64,000 nucleotides of DNA, taken from the NCBI GenBank assembly GCA_022410635.1, contig JAJVDF010000227.1, positions 1,776,204 through 1,840,203 on the forward strand. The letters run 5' to 3'. The notes below the pieces were generated by a model. That model was not told the DNA's origin and ran no database searches. It saw only the letters and a program-made list of their open reading frames with translations. A program made the position numbers and the translations under genes. Numbering within the stretch: position 1 is the first letter of the stretch; each line of letters begins with the position of its first letter. Origin of the DNA: Tretioscincus oriximinensis (lineage: Eukaryota > Chordata > Lepidosauria > Squamata > Gymnophthalmidae). This document shows, one piece after another, positions 24,919-36,077 of this stretch.

Positions 24919-26267
24919 GTTAGTGAAAGGTACTATATTGTTCTTCAGTCTGTGCTCAGTTTCTGCTTTTATATTTAGCAGTTCATAATTTTATGTAATA
25001 CTTCAGCAGTATGAAAAATATGTGCAAGGACTGAGTGATAACAGATTTTTTTGCGGTTTGGTTCAACATTATTTGGGTAGGTTAAGAATATTGGGCTCTG
25101 CAAGCTGAAAAATATTGTTTTTTAATTAAAGCTTTGTACACTTGAAAAAACCTGAGGCCACATGAAAAGTTTGGGAGGCTTTTTGAAATCCAGAGTTCTA
25201 TGTATTCTCATTAGGTTAAATGCTTAAGCAGTTGTGTCACGGAGTTGCTGCCGCAAAAGCACAACAGAAAACCAGGAACAACCTTTTTATTGGTAAGAGC
25301 AACGATTCCAAGGAGCACATTGCCTTGTGGTTGAATTTGTTCTGAGAGTATTTCCATCGGGAAATTGGACTGAGCAAACAGTAAAACTGGCCTGTGGCTT
25401 GTCAGAAAGTTGGTGACAGGCCAAAATTTAGTAGAAATCAATTTGAAACCAAACACTGAATATTTGCACCTGCAACACCAACATAATACTTTCTAAAATA
25501 AAATTAAGTTCTGGGGGCATTTCATCAATACACGTGTTATTTATGGGTTTCAGCATGGATATGATGGTTGACAGAGGATTGGCTAAGAATGGCTGTATTG
25601 AATCCCACTTGTAACATTTAGAATTAAAAATGTTTATATCTCCTATTTTTCCCTATAGTATAGATCCATTTCACTGTTGGTCTTGACTCTGAAATTGCCT
25701 TGATTGTTCTGTTTGCTGACCTGTATGTAAAACCATAAGAGGAGTCATGCTAAATCAGGCCACAGTTTTGGCATTCTGTCTCATACAAAGGCCCACCTAT
25801 TGCACTTGAGCTTTCTCAAGCAGAAGGAAGAGGCAAAAGCTTTGTCTGGCTTTCTGCAAAAGGCATTTAGAGGAAATCTGTTCATTACTCCAAACTGGAG
25901 GCCACAGCTAAGCATCAATACTTGTAGAAATCAGTATTTAATCTTCATTAATTTGTCTAATCCCAGTTTAAAGCTATCTGAATTCTACAGACTGATGACT
26001 TCTGAAAATACTTCCCATATCTGTCTTANCTCTCCTGCCCATCAACTTCAAAGATTCCCCCTGGTCCTAGGAAAGCATTCCTTGTGATAAGGAAAGTGAT
26101 CAGAGGTGTCCCTATTCACCTTGCAAATCCCATGCATAATTTTATACACTTCAGTTAATTTATCCTTAAATTCTGTATTTCAAGGCTGAAGAGGCCCAAA
26201 TGTTTTGGCTTGGTTTTATAAAAGAAATATTCCTGCCCCTTGATCATTCTTGCTGTTAGTTCCATAT

Positions 26268-26840
26268 TCTGAAGGGCTGTCACAAAGGAGACTGATCAGC
26301 ATTGCTCTCGTTGGCACATGGAAGGACTAGAAACAATGGGATGAAACTGTAAGGGAGGAGATTTAGATTAGATATCAGAAAAAAACAACAACAACAGGGT
26401 GATAAACCAGTGGAACAGGTTGCCACAGGAGGTGGTGAGTTCGCCTTCGCTGGAAGTCTTCAAACAGAGACTGGACAGTTTAATGGGGTGGTTTAATGAA
26501 TCCTGCACTGAAAAAGAGAAGAAGAACTGGGTTCTTATACCCCACTTTTCTTGTGTTTCAAAAGGACTCAAAGCAGCTTACAAGGGTTGACATTCTATCT
26601 TCCCCATCAGGCCATGGTGGTTCCCATGTATCTACTTGCAGTCAGTTGCAATTTCTTGCAATTCATGCTTTCAAATAGCTGGGTTGGTTAGAGATACAGG
26701 TTAGTGGAAAGGTGCTCACCCCTCCCTACGTCCAACACAAGGCTTCGAAACCCAATCTCCCAGATGAGAGATGGTTTCCTAAGCGACTGAGCAGAGAGTT
26801 GGACCCAATGGTTCTGGAGGTCNCTTCTAACTCTATGACT
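26268..26840 (+). mobile_element. CR1 LINE (second subfamily) inserted in the older CR1
   Basis: It encodes [20 protein letters not shown] (26402-26461) and ends with a GGTCNCTTCTAACTCTATGA-type 3' end. CATAT flanks both sides (26263-26267 and 26841-26845). The same subfamily starts again at 63850. It is itself split by a SINE at 26510-26792. Confidence 0.75.
26510..26792 (-). mobile_element. tRNA-derived SINE (family T) inside the nested CR1
   Basis: It starts with a short A/G tail (AAAAAGAGAAGAAG), then GGGTTCTTATACCCCACTTT, and ends in the head region TTTCCTAAGCGACTGAGCA. The minus-strand head and B-box-like GGGTTTCGAAGCC are preserved. Confidence 0.75.
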
Positions 26841-27659
26841 CATATCCTTTCTAAGGTGTAGCAATCAAAATTGTACACAGTAGTCCAAACGAGGCCACAC
26901 CACAGGCAGAATGGCACTTGCTAAATTATTTTGAACTCCTGTCACTGCTGCTGCATACTGAGTCAACACCTTCATTGAAATGTCCACCAAAACCATAGAT
27001 CAGTTTCCTGATCTGACACAGAAAGTTTGGCCTTTATCAGTTAAGCAGAGTAATTGGTATTCTTTATCCCCGTGTGCATAATTTTGCATTTGCCTAGGTT
27101 GAAATGCATCTGCCCTTTCATTGACCACTCATCCAAGGTTAAGAGATCCCTCTGGAATTCTTTACAATCACTTTAGTGAACAATTGAGTGTCATCAGCAG
27201 AATTTGCTATTACACTATTTACCACAGCATCCAAGTCATTTATGAGCAAATTAAACAGCTCANGTCCTACAACTGAATCTTAAGTTACCTTGCTTCTCAT
27301 CTCTTTCCACCCAAAGGACTGTCCATTAATTACTACCCTCTCTTTTCTGTCTTTTAGCCCATTTATAATCCAGACAGGACTTTTCCTCTTATACAGTGAC
27401 TGAAGAGCTTATTCAAAAGCCTTTGATAAGGAACTTTGTCAAGAGCCTTCTGAGTCCAGATAGACAATATGAACTGGGTTCCCTTTGTCCACAAGTTTAT
27501 TAATATTCTTGTACATTCCCTCCCAAGCAAGCCGTGGCCCCAGTTAACTTTAAATGAACAGTTGCAGCTGGCTGCTGCGGAGTTGTGGTGTTAGCAAGGA
27601 ATCACCAGGGTGGGTGAACATCGTAACAGTGTTGGCATCCATGGGCTACCTCCATCCTG

Positions 27660-27716
27660 CTGAAGATTTCCAGACAAGAATCTGACACCCTAACCACAAG
27701 ACCAGACTGGATCCAG
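27660..27716 (-). mobile_element. tRNA-like SINE head (family S-like)
   Basis: The minus strand reads CCAGTCTGGTCTTGTGGTTA then GGGTGTCAGATTCTTGTCTGG, an RNA polymerase III A-box-like head. No tail was identified. Confidence 0.45.
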
Positions 27717-28346
27717 AAGAGTGTGCTTGACATCATCACACATAAGTGGGAAGGGAAAAGGGAAAGGGGCAGGAAGAGAGGTGGAGAGAGCTATAAGGGA
27801 GAAGGAGAATGGAACGAAGCCTAGGAGAGCGTGATCCCAAAAGGCCCAGATGCAGGACTGATTTCTGCAGTGCGCACAATTGCATCACTAAAATGAGTTC
27901 CCTTAAACCAAGGCCAGGAACTTGGTTGCTGGAAGCCTCCAAAGCCCTTTAACTGAAGCATCTCAGGGTACATGACACCAAATAGGAGTAGTTGCCGCTT
28001 CCATTTCAGCCATGCTCAGAAACTGTAAGAAATGAGCTAATTATTGCTTCCCAACAGATACTGAAATATCTACCTTAAATTTATCAACTCCTTTTTTGAA
28101 TTCCTTTATATTTTGGCTGCTATTTATTTTGTAGATGGGCTGTCAAGAGTACAGCTTTGAAAATCAAATTCCAGAACTCCACTACATATGGTTGTTTTCA
28201 CTCTTTACTGGGTATGTTTCTCAACACGTGTTATTTTAAATGTAATTTATTTTTGGTGTAATGATTTTGGTTTGGAGCTAATTCTTTCTTTCCTCCCTTT
28301 TTTCTTTGCATTTTTTTAAAAAACAAGCTTCTGCTGGGTATGGCAG

Positions 28347-28441
28347 GCTCTACGGATGAAACGCTTCAGGAAGCAGCTGCTGGTTGCATAGCAAACATCC
28401 GACGGTTGGCTTTAGCTACAGAGAAAGCAAAGTATGGCTAA
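28347..28441 (+). CDS. ODAD2: Terminal coding exon of ODAD2/ARMC4 (outer dynein arm docking complex subunit 2), C-terminus
   Basis: The frame ends [30 protein letters not shown] followed by TAA at 28439-28441. The Q-E-A-A-A-G-x-I-x-N-I-R pattern is helix 2-3 of an armadillo repeat. ODAD2 is an ARM-repeat protein of motile cilia that helps dock outer dynein arms on axonemal doublets. The acceptor is either CAG at 28344-28346, which is in phase with the 24918 donor, or AAG at 28325-28327, which would add L-L-L-G-M-A in frame. A pyrimidine-rich tract (28286-28317) precedes both. Identification rests on my recollection of the ODAD2 C-terminus and on synteny with the CpG island downstream, not on a search. 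Another ARM-repeat protein is the main alternative. Confidence 0.62.
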
Positions 28442-28785
28442 AACTCAGAACAATGCATAGCAGCTCTTTTTAATATTGGGATATGCTGTCCTACGGGCGA
28501 TCACTACTTGGAATACTTCCGACAGAAGCATTTGAAGTTATTTTATAAGCAGTGCACATTTGAGCAACGTGAATGCAACAGAAGTAAATTGGAAAGAAGA
28601 ATGTTAAAACTACTATAGGTATAGTGTCTCCCTGATATATTTTAAAATTAAACTATTATATCTTTCTTAGTGGTCTGTTAGTCAGCATCTGAAAATGTTG
28701 TTTAACAGCACTGTTCTCTTGACTTCTTTTTGCAAAACATTTTTGACTCTATGAACGTGTAATAAAAATATTTTTCTCTTACCAC
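28442..28785 (+). other. ODAD2: Probable 3' UTR of the ODAD2 transcript
   Basis: This is AT-rich unique-looking sequence from the stop codon to just past a canonical AATAAA, with no transposon recognised inside. The 3' UTR would be about 340 nt. The cleavage point is estimated. Confidence 0.5.
28761..28766 (+). terminator. Polyadenylation signal AATAAA
   Basis: AATAAA lies about 320 nt after the stop codon. A GT-rich stretch (ACGTGTGGTT, about 28783-28792) follows about 20 nt later, the usual layout of a vertebrate cleavage and polyadenylation site. Confidence 0.55.
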
Positions 28786-28789
28786 GTGT

Positions 28790-30055
28790 GGTTCCTCCAA
28801 TAGGAAAAGATACCTTGAGTAGCACAGGGATCACACATGGCAGACTGGAGATGTGATGCCATTTCCCCTTCTCCTTCCTTCAAAACTTTGTTTTTCAAAA
28901 GTTGTGAGCCACAAATGTGTGATCATCGTTTTTTGGTGACCGTGCATGGGTGTTGTGCTGTGCACCACAAAACCAGCAGNAAAGTACTCCCCTGAAAAAC
29001 CAAAATACTGGAGCTTCCCCTCACAATCACAGCTGTTTCCCTGCAGTTACAAACAAACAAGGACTTGATTTTCCACCATTACAGCTTAAAACTTTAAATG
29101 TCAGGATGCAGCCTTGGAAACAAATTAAAACCTTTCCAGGCTTATTCATAATCAGGTAANTTATCTCAGGACAGATCTCAGAAACTTCAGAGAGGCAATA
29201 CGTTATGTTGTATATTCACAAGATCGGAAATGTTGTATTTTCAGTATGTGGATTACAGTACGGGTTCTTTAGCTTCCATATTGTGGGAATCGCACTGTTC
29301 ATAAACACAGGAGGAAAAAACCCATTCATGCAAAGAAGGGCTGGAATACAATGTTCTCTCTTCCTGCAAATTTTCCTTAGAAGTTTCATTGTCCCTGGCA
29401 TCACATTAATCCTGGGTTACAATACTGGATTGCAGCTGCGTTATTGTTTTGAATTTCTACTTTATTTTTTTCAAAACTAATTTCTAACTAGTAGATGGTT
29501 TGCAAGGACTGATTTATTCCACGAGCTCTGGGTTTCATACTCCATTTGGTATCTTTTCCAATTTGCTTGGGTCAGTTCCTGAGAGTGTGTAAATCAACAA
29601 ATCACAGTAGATGTCAAAACCACTAAACCAGCCTTCCATTAAGGTGCTCAAGGGGACAATATATTTACCATTCACAAAACCCTTCTCTTTGGGAAACACT
29701 ATAGCACTTCAGGAAGAAAAGACGGACCTTCTCTTCTTTGAACTAATGAGAACTACTTGAGCTTTCACTGCAAACGTCTGTCAGCAGACAAGAAAACCTT
29801 TTTTTATCACTTCCTGCTCCTATGATTTATTACTTGATGACAGGCACTCATTGTCAACTAATCAATTGTCCCAAGATGCTTAAATAGGCACTGAAATGTG
29901 AACTTTATATTCGTTTCCTCTTAAAAGTTCAAGCATATGAACATATTTGCTATTATTCATTTCTGCACTTATCTTTTACATTCTAAGAATTCAGTTGTGT
30001 ATGTGTTCAAATCATTTTCTGTGAAAAGAGAGAGGTTTTTGACTTTTCCCCAAAT
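28790..30055. other. Intergenic, no gene recognised
   Basis: This follows the inferred ODAD2 polyadenylation site. Open frames at 29205-29480 and nearby show no family features. The phrase TTTTTTGGTGA plus CATGCATGG recurs at about 28930 and 30712, suggesting an unclassified repeat. Confidence 0.45.
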
Positions 30056-30059
30056 GCTA

Positions 30060-30395
30060 CAACCAATTGGTTACTTGTGGAAACTAGATCTTGGCGGAAT
30101 TAAAATAGATGAAAGAAACATTCTTCACACAATAGATGGTTAAACTCTGGAATTCATTTCCACAGGTTTGTTGGCATCAAAACAAAAACTGGCTACATCA
30201 ATAGAATACAGGGCTGGCTGTGGCTACCAGCCTGATGTTCTCTGCTATAGAGGGCTGTGAAGGCTGTGAACAGGGCAAATTGCTCAGTGTTTTCCGTACA
30301 CAATTTGTTGGCCATGGTGAGGCTGGGACAGATGGACCAAACAAATGAACTATCGTTCAATCCAAGAAGGCATTTCTTCTGTTCTTAACACTTAC
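30060..30395 (+). mobile_element. Diverged CR1-like LINE 3' end
   Basis: G-I-K-I-D-E-R-N-I-L-H-T-I-D-G and a following LEFISTG resemble decayed ORF2 C-terminal coding. GACAGATGGACCAAAC and TTCTGTTCTTAAC resemble the CR1 3' end. Confidence 0.4.
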
Positions 30396-31254
30396 TTTAA
30401 AAATGAGTAGCTACGTATAATATGTTATCATTCAATTATTTTATCATGGCTGTACAGGAAGAGGCCACAGGAAATGAATTGGGTGTTCCGTTTAATGCTT
30501 GAAACGGGATAATTAAAGCTGCTTCTACAAGTATGTGGTCCACCCACTGTAAACAGTGATCCCGTACTCAAATTATTACGTGATCATTACTCAACTCTCC
30601 ACAAGACAGTGGCAGCAGTGCAAGGAAAGTGTGGTGACTGTATTAGTTACCCATGTGTAGATGTTGCCTAGCTGGGGATCTTGCCAGTGACAATACAGAC
30701 AGCCACACTTACATTTTTTGGTGATCATGCATGGAACGTTGGGGGGAAATACTATGAAGATTCCCTTTCCGTATTGCTTTTTTAAATTGAAGTAAATAAC
30801 CGCAAACTTCTCAAAGCACAGCAAACAAAGAATTAGTACAGAAAAACTGCAATGCAAAACAGGGCAGACAGTTGGCGCAACAAGACATTACATGGGCTGT
30901 TCTTCAACAAGCTTGAAGGGGAAGTTGACAATGAAAAGACCTGGTTAGGGTTATCTAATGGAACATTTAAAAAAATGTGGCAGAAGGCTTGATTCTTGCA
31001 CAAGATCAAGCCATCAGAACAAATGCAATCAAAGCCAGAATCGAAAAATTAGCTGATGACCCAAAGTGCAGACTCTGCAAGGAAGCTGATGAAACAATCA
31101 CTCTCATTCTCAGCTGTTGCACGAAAATTGCACAAACTCACTACAGAGGCATAACTAAGTGGCCCAAATGATCCACTGGAACTTGTGCCAACACTACCAG
31201 CTGCCTGAGGTAAAGAACTGGTGGGATCATAAACCTGAAAAAGTAGTTGAAAAC

Positions 31255-32418
31255 GAACATAAGAACATAAGAACATAAGAAGAGCCATACTGGATCAGGC
31301 CACAGCCCATCGAGTCCAGCATTCTGTGTCACACAAAGGCCCACCAGATGCACCTGGGCAGTCCGAACAGAGGAAAGCAAAATATGCTGCTCCTGTTCGT
31401 GACTCCCTGCAAATGGTATTTCAAAAGTCCTGNNNNNNNNNNNNNNNNNNNNNNNNNNNNNNNNNNNNNNNNNNNNNNNNNNNNNNNNNNNNNNNNNNNN
31501 NNNNNNNNNNNNNNNNNNNNNNNNNNNNNNNNNNNNNNNNNNNNNNNNNNNNNNNNNNNNNNNNNNNNNNNNNNNNNNNNNNNNNNNNNNNNNNNNNNNN
31601 NNNNNNNNNNNNNNNNNNNNNNNNNNNNNNNNNNNNNNNNNNNNNNNNNNNNNNNNNNNNNNNNNNNNNNNNNNNNNNNNNNNNNNNNNNNNNNNNNNNN
31701 NNNNNNNNNNNNNNNNNNNNNNNNNNNNNNNNNNNNNNNNNNNNNNNNNNNNNNNNNNNNNNNNNNNNNNNNNNNNNNNNNNNNNNNNNNNNNNNNNNNN
31801 NNNNNNNNNNNNNNNNNNNNNNNNNNNNNNNNNNNNNNNNNNNNNNNNNNNNNNNNNNNNNNNNNNNNNNNNNNNNNNNNNNNNNNNNNNNNNNNNNNNN
31901 NNNNNNNNNNNNNNNNNNNNNNNNNNNNNNNNNNNNNNNNNNNNNNNNNNNNNNNNNNNNNNNNNNNNNNNNNNNNNNNNNNNNNNNNNNNNNNNNNNNN
32001 NNNNNNNNNNNNNNNNNNNNNNNNNNNNNNNNNNNNNNNNNNGATGCCCACTCACCCAATTTCAATAAATCACTCTGGAGTGCCTTACAATCATTTTCAG
32101 TTTTCACTACCCTGAACAGTTTAGTGTCGTCAGCAAACTTGGCTACTTCACTATTTACCTCGGCATCCAGATCATTTATAAATATATTGAAAAGCAAGGG
32201 TCCCAGTACAGATCCCTGGGGTACCCCACTTCTTACCTCTTTCCACTCAGAGAACTGTCCATTTAATACTACTCTCTGTTTTCTATCTTTTAGCCAGTTT
32301 CCAATCCAGGACAAAGTCTGTCCTCTTATACCATGACTATGGAGTTTTTTTAGAAGCCTTTGATGAGGGACTTTATCAAACGCCTTCTGAAAATCTAGAT
32401 ACACAATATCAACTGGAA
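31255..32418 (-). pseudogene. CR1 LINE inserted in the R4-like element, with assembly gap
   Basis: The 3' end at 31255 shows three AACATAAG units and the body is very close to the 18853 copy. Upstream of the gap the RT region is open (D-F-Q-K-A-F-D-K-V-P-H-Q-R-L-L, then SGVPQGSVLGPLLFN and F-A-D-D-T-K-L), giving an intact active-site box. Positions 31433-32042 are N. It is 5'-truncated at about 32418. Confidence 0.88.
31433..32042. other. Assembly gap (610 N)
   Basis: A run of N inside a CR1. By comparison with the 18853 copy the missing part should be about 750 nt. Confidence 0.98.
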
Positions 32419-33295
32419 CATGCGAAAATATTCTGAGATTTTCGAATTCAGTCTGACAAGGTTTTGGAACACAATACACCAGATCTCAAGGTCGTGGAAA
32501 AGAAAAACGTGGGATCATTTATGGCGCCATACGACGGTTGAATTGATGAAAAACAACAAGAAAAACTCAGCCGATATCAGGATCTCAAAATCGAACTGCA
32601 ACGACTTTGGCATAAACCAGTACAGGTGATCCCAGTGGTAACTGGCACACTGGGTGCTGTGCCAAAAGGTCTCAGGCGGCATTTGAAAACAAGAAATATT
32701 GACAAAATCAACATCTGTCAGTTGCAAAAGGCCACCTGAATCGGATCAGCGCACATCATACGAAAATACATCACANAGTCCTAGACGCTTGGGAAGTGTC
32801 CGACTTGTGATTTTGTCATATGAAATCCAGTATATTGATCTCGTTTGTTGTGTATTACTGATAATAATAATTGTACATTATTATATAAAAAGTTATTTAT
32901 TTATTGGCTGGCTGGCTGCCAGCATTTTTGTTTTTTAAGTAATAATCAGAGGCGTTTGTATAAAATATTTGTTTTTGTATTGTTCCCTGCTATAAAATTC
33001 AAATACACTTTTTTNAAAAAACTGCATTATTATGTATTGTATATTTCTGTTCAAGGCATGGCATAGAAACCTCTCAAGTAATTAGAGGAGATCTCAATTG
33101 ATACTAGATTGATATTAAAACAACTAGGCCTTACAGGGTGGTGGTGCCCACAAACCTTTCTTCTTTGAAACACTCTCACTTCTGAGGATTGTGGGCTGCC
33201 TGCAGTGACATGTTTTAGATGCTTACTAAGAGCCTTGTTTTGGTCCAAGCTGTCCAAGAGCCTTGGTTTTTTTCTCAGGTCATTGTTTTTAATTG

Positions 33296-34006
33296 CAGGT
33301 GAATCTTCTTTATAACAAACTTCAAGGGACCAAAAAAAATGTGTATGTTATAATGAAACTTTGTTGTACAGAAACCAATGCAAAAAACGACTTAAGCAAA
33401 TTATCACAGTGATGCATTTTTAAGTACCAGAAACCATTGCAAGAACTACTTTAACTCTGTCCTTACTGAGCTTTATTCTGGGCTGTATCTTAGTACAGAG
33501 CTTGGCCGTCCACATCCCTGTGTAGTCTATACTAGTATGTGAATGTCGGGCTCCTATTCCGAGATACAGCCCAGAATGAGGCTCTTTGGAGGCAACCTAG
33601 ATTCTTTCAGTTTTAACACACTTAGTGACTTGCCACCTTTTCTTGCAAACTGCTTTCCTTTGCCAGCTTCTATTTCACCAGGGTAAATGTATTTACTTTT
33701 ACATAGGACATAATCCATCAGATTCTGAGGATTTAATCCTGCCATTCATTGGTGGTTTGAAAATTTTGCTCCGTACCGAATGCCCCTCCCTCTTGCACTT
33801 CAGCTTGTTATAACAGGGTCTTGCAGAACAGGCAGGGTCACAAAAATCAGTTCATTATACTAAAACGTATGTTAACAATGAGGTTCGTTACAGTGGGGAC
33901 ATTTTTACATTGTTCTCAATGATATTCTTCTACCAGGACTTTCCAATTTGTTTGTTACATTGAGAATTTCGTTATCAAGGAGTTCTTTATAAAGGGGCTT
34001 CAATTG
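33296..34006. mobile_element. pogo/Tigger-like DNA transposon, non-autonomous, containing MITE A
   Basis: The left end CAGGTGAATCTTCTTTATAA pairs with the right end (reverse complement CAATTGAAGCCCCTTTATAA). Both continue into AACAAACTTC / AAGAACTCC. A TA follows the right end (34007-34008). The CTTTATAACGAACTTC style is known for Tigger/pogo elements. No transposase frame remains. Confidence 0.7.
33462..33597. mobile_element. MITE family A inside the Tigger-like element
   Basis: CTGAGCTTTATTCTGGGCTG, AGAGCTTGGCCGTCCACAT and the mirrored GGGCTCCTATTCCGAG, then CCCAGAATGAGGCTC. Both arms are present. Confidence 0.75.
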
Positions 34007-35531
34007 TACATTGATAGTTTTTATCTTTATTGTGAACTACTTCAAAATGTTATGAAGAGAAGAATATCAGTAGATAGTGATCATGTAATGGGGGCTCCAT
34101 GTGTGGCCTCAGAACTCCAAGCCCCACTAGACTACATCTTGACAGTTGAATAAGTCTAAATAGGAAAGTGTTCCTGTTTCCACCCTCCGTTCGGTCCCTG
34201 AGGTAACCCAGCTCCACTTGCTGTTTTCCTCAATGCTTTCCTTAGTTCCTTCCCCTGCTACTAGTTGGAGCATGCTTTCTCGCCGCTTTCACTGCCTCGC
34301 AGAATTTTAATCCCCTTGTGTTCCCGTTCCTACAAATATAATCTTTCATTGATCCTGAAAAGTGCTCAGTTGGCACTAAACCTTTTCACTTCAATTAAGC
34401 CCTTTGTCTTTTTCAATAACAGGATCGTGGTTGTGGTGACATCATGTCACGGCCCTTTCCAACAGTGGTGGCAAACCTGAAACCACTCGCTACAGGCCGC
34501 CTTACGCTTTCTGCACAGGGAGGCCAATTTCAAATTTGACTTCTCTCGGCTTTGAAAGAAAACTGCTCCCTAGCTGAAGGCTGCAGTCTCCTGTCCGTCG
34601 TCTTTATAAACGTTCCTCCGTGGTTTCAGGGGAGGGGAAATGCTGAGAGACAGAAAGCTTGCGTGGCTCAGCCACACTTCCATTCAGACAGCCCAACCCG
34701 CCCCCCGGGTTTTGATGACCCGACTTTTACCTTTATGGGCTGAACCTGAAGTTGGCTTCATTTTACACACACACACGCGTGAGGAGTTATGCCAGGAGAA
34801 GTTTTGGCCCAAGTCTATCAAGTTAACAGGAATCATTTCTTTTGCTGTTCCTGCTGCACTATATAGAATTTCTCTGTTTAAAAAAAGAAGATAAAAGAAG
34901 TGACCAATTATATTTTACAATTCTGGCTAGGCTGGAGGCTGCTTCACCGTTCAGCTTCATGATACTGAAGCCATCAGCTGGGACTTCTGCTGGATGGAAG
35001 CCACTGACTTTGAATGGGCAGGTTTGGGTCAGCTTTTAAAACTAAACTCTGTCATGTAGGTGACAGATTGGTGGGGGGGATAAAATCCCTCTTATGTAAG
35101 GAAGAGACTGCAGCAGTTGGGATCGCTAAGCTTGAGAGTTAAGCTTTGTTTTAGTATTCTTATTTTATTTCTTTGTTCTATCCCAGGTCCTCGCCAGCTA
35201 CCCCTGTTGTTTTTGGCAGCTTGGATGTTTTCTCCAAATTTACATGGAACACAAGTAACTCGTGTGTGTTTCATCTTTATAAAAAAACCGAAGAAAAACT
35301 GAAGGCAATTGTNTTTAAAACTACAAATCTGCCTCTTCTCCAAAAGGCCCGTAAATGTTAGAATTCTGCTTACGCTATCAAATTGCCTAATGCTGGGTTT
35401 ATCCTGGCACGGCTTTGTGAAGAAAACTGTTCACTCGAAGGAAGTATAACTGAAGCCTGGTGTCTAGTTCTGGGGTTTTAAAAAAGTCCCTACAAGGTGA
35501 CTTGGCTATGTGTGGAAATGTAAATGCCTCC
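34007..35531. other. Unique-looking intergenic sequence, locally richer in CpG
   Basis: 34190-34900 is less AT-rich than its surroundings and has scattered CpG, a CTTTATAAACG element near 34600 and a (CA)n tract near 34767. No repeat or exon recognised. It could be a regulatory element or a short non-coding RNA promoter. Confidence 0.35.
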
Positions 35532-35539
35532 TTATATTG

Positions 35540-36069
35540 TAGGCTGGACAGATGGCCCCTTTCAGGGGGGCACAAGCCCGGTTTTGGGGTGTTTACCTGC
35601 CCTCCCAGGGGGGTCGCCATTTCCCTGGTTTTTGCTGAGGAAAAAAAACATATTTTTTTAAATGTTTGAAACATTTTTCACTGCACCACCACAAGGGGGT
35701 TCTGGCAACCAGGGGCAGCTTCTGAAGGCACCCTCCACTCGGTAAAAAAATTAAAATTCTCATGCATTCAAACAATTCTCGCACACTTAAATGATTTTTT
35801 TTAAAAAAAAATACACTGCACCACCACTAGGGGACTCTAGCAACCCCTCTGTAAAAAAAATTAAAAAATTCTGATGCACTCCAAAAATTCTCACACAGTT
35901 TAAAAATTCTCACACACTTAAAAAAAATTCTCACCTGCTTCACAGATTTCTCAGGCAGGAATTTCGGAAGGGAATGCATGTTGGTGGGTAATTTGCATAT
36001 CTATGAATATGCAAATTAGCAGGAATATTAATTACCCCTGTTTGGGCCTCAGAAAATCTGGTCAGTCTA
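35540..36069. mobile_element. hAT-type element with perfect 8-bp duplication
   Basis: It begins TAGGCTGGACAGATGGCCCC and ends TCTGGTCAGTCTA, the same family as at 2356. TTATATTG flanks both sides (35532-35539 and 36070-36077). The interior has repeated AAAATTCTCACACA-like units (35750-35940). No transposase. Confidence 0.9.
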
Positions 36070-36077
36070 TTATATTG

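Larger units (their letters stand above)
25735..27520 (-). mobile_element. Old CR1 LINE, split by a younger CR1
   Basis: It aligns block by block with the CR1 at 18853: 3' end CATAAGAGGAGTCATGC near 25735, then CAGACTGATGACTTCTG, and RT region CTAGATAGACAATAT-like sequence at 27455. It is much more diverged than the 18853 and 31255 copies. Positions 26268-26840 are a separate insertion. It sits in the inferred last ODAD2 intron. Confidence 0.8.
30975..32800 (+). pseudogene. R4/Dong-like LINE 3' region, interrupted by a CR1
   Basis: The left part (30975-31254) encodes A-Q-D-Q-A-I-R-T-N-A-I-K-A-R-I-E-K and then C-R-L-C-K-E-A-D-E-T-I-T-L-I-L-S-C, the C-terminal zinc-knuckle of R2/R4-type LINEs with its His replaced by Leu. 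The right part (32419-32800) has several frames broken by stops that recover D-L-K-I-E-L-Q-R-L-W and V-I-P-V-V-T-G-T-L-G-A-V-P-K. Between these families usually lies a restriction-like endonuclease; only a PDL remnant is visible. Dead copy. The clade name is from memory of family motifs. Confidence 0.75.

Noticed and set aside
28139..28240. Possible extra ODAD2 exon after TTTTGTAG at 28133
   Set aside because: The peptide has no armadillo character and no good donor follows.
29205..29480. Hydrophobic 91-codon frame downstream of ODAD2
   Set aside because: It resembles a membrane protein only because the DNA is T-rich; no conserved motif.
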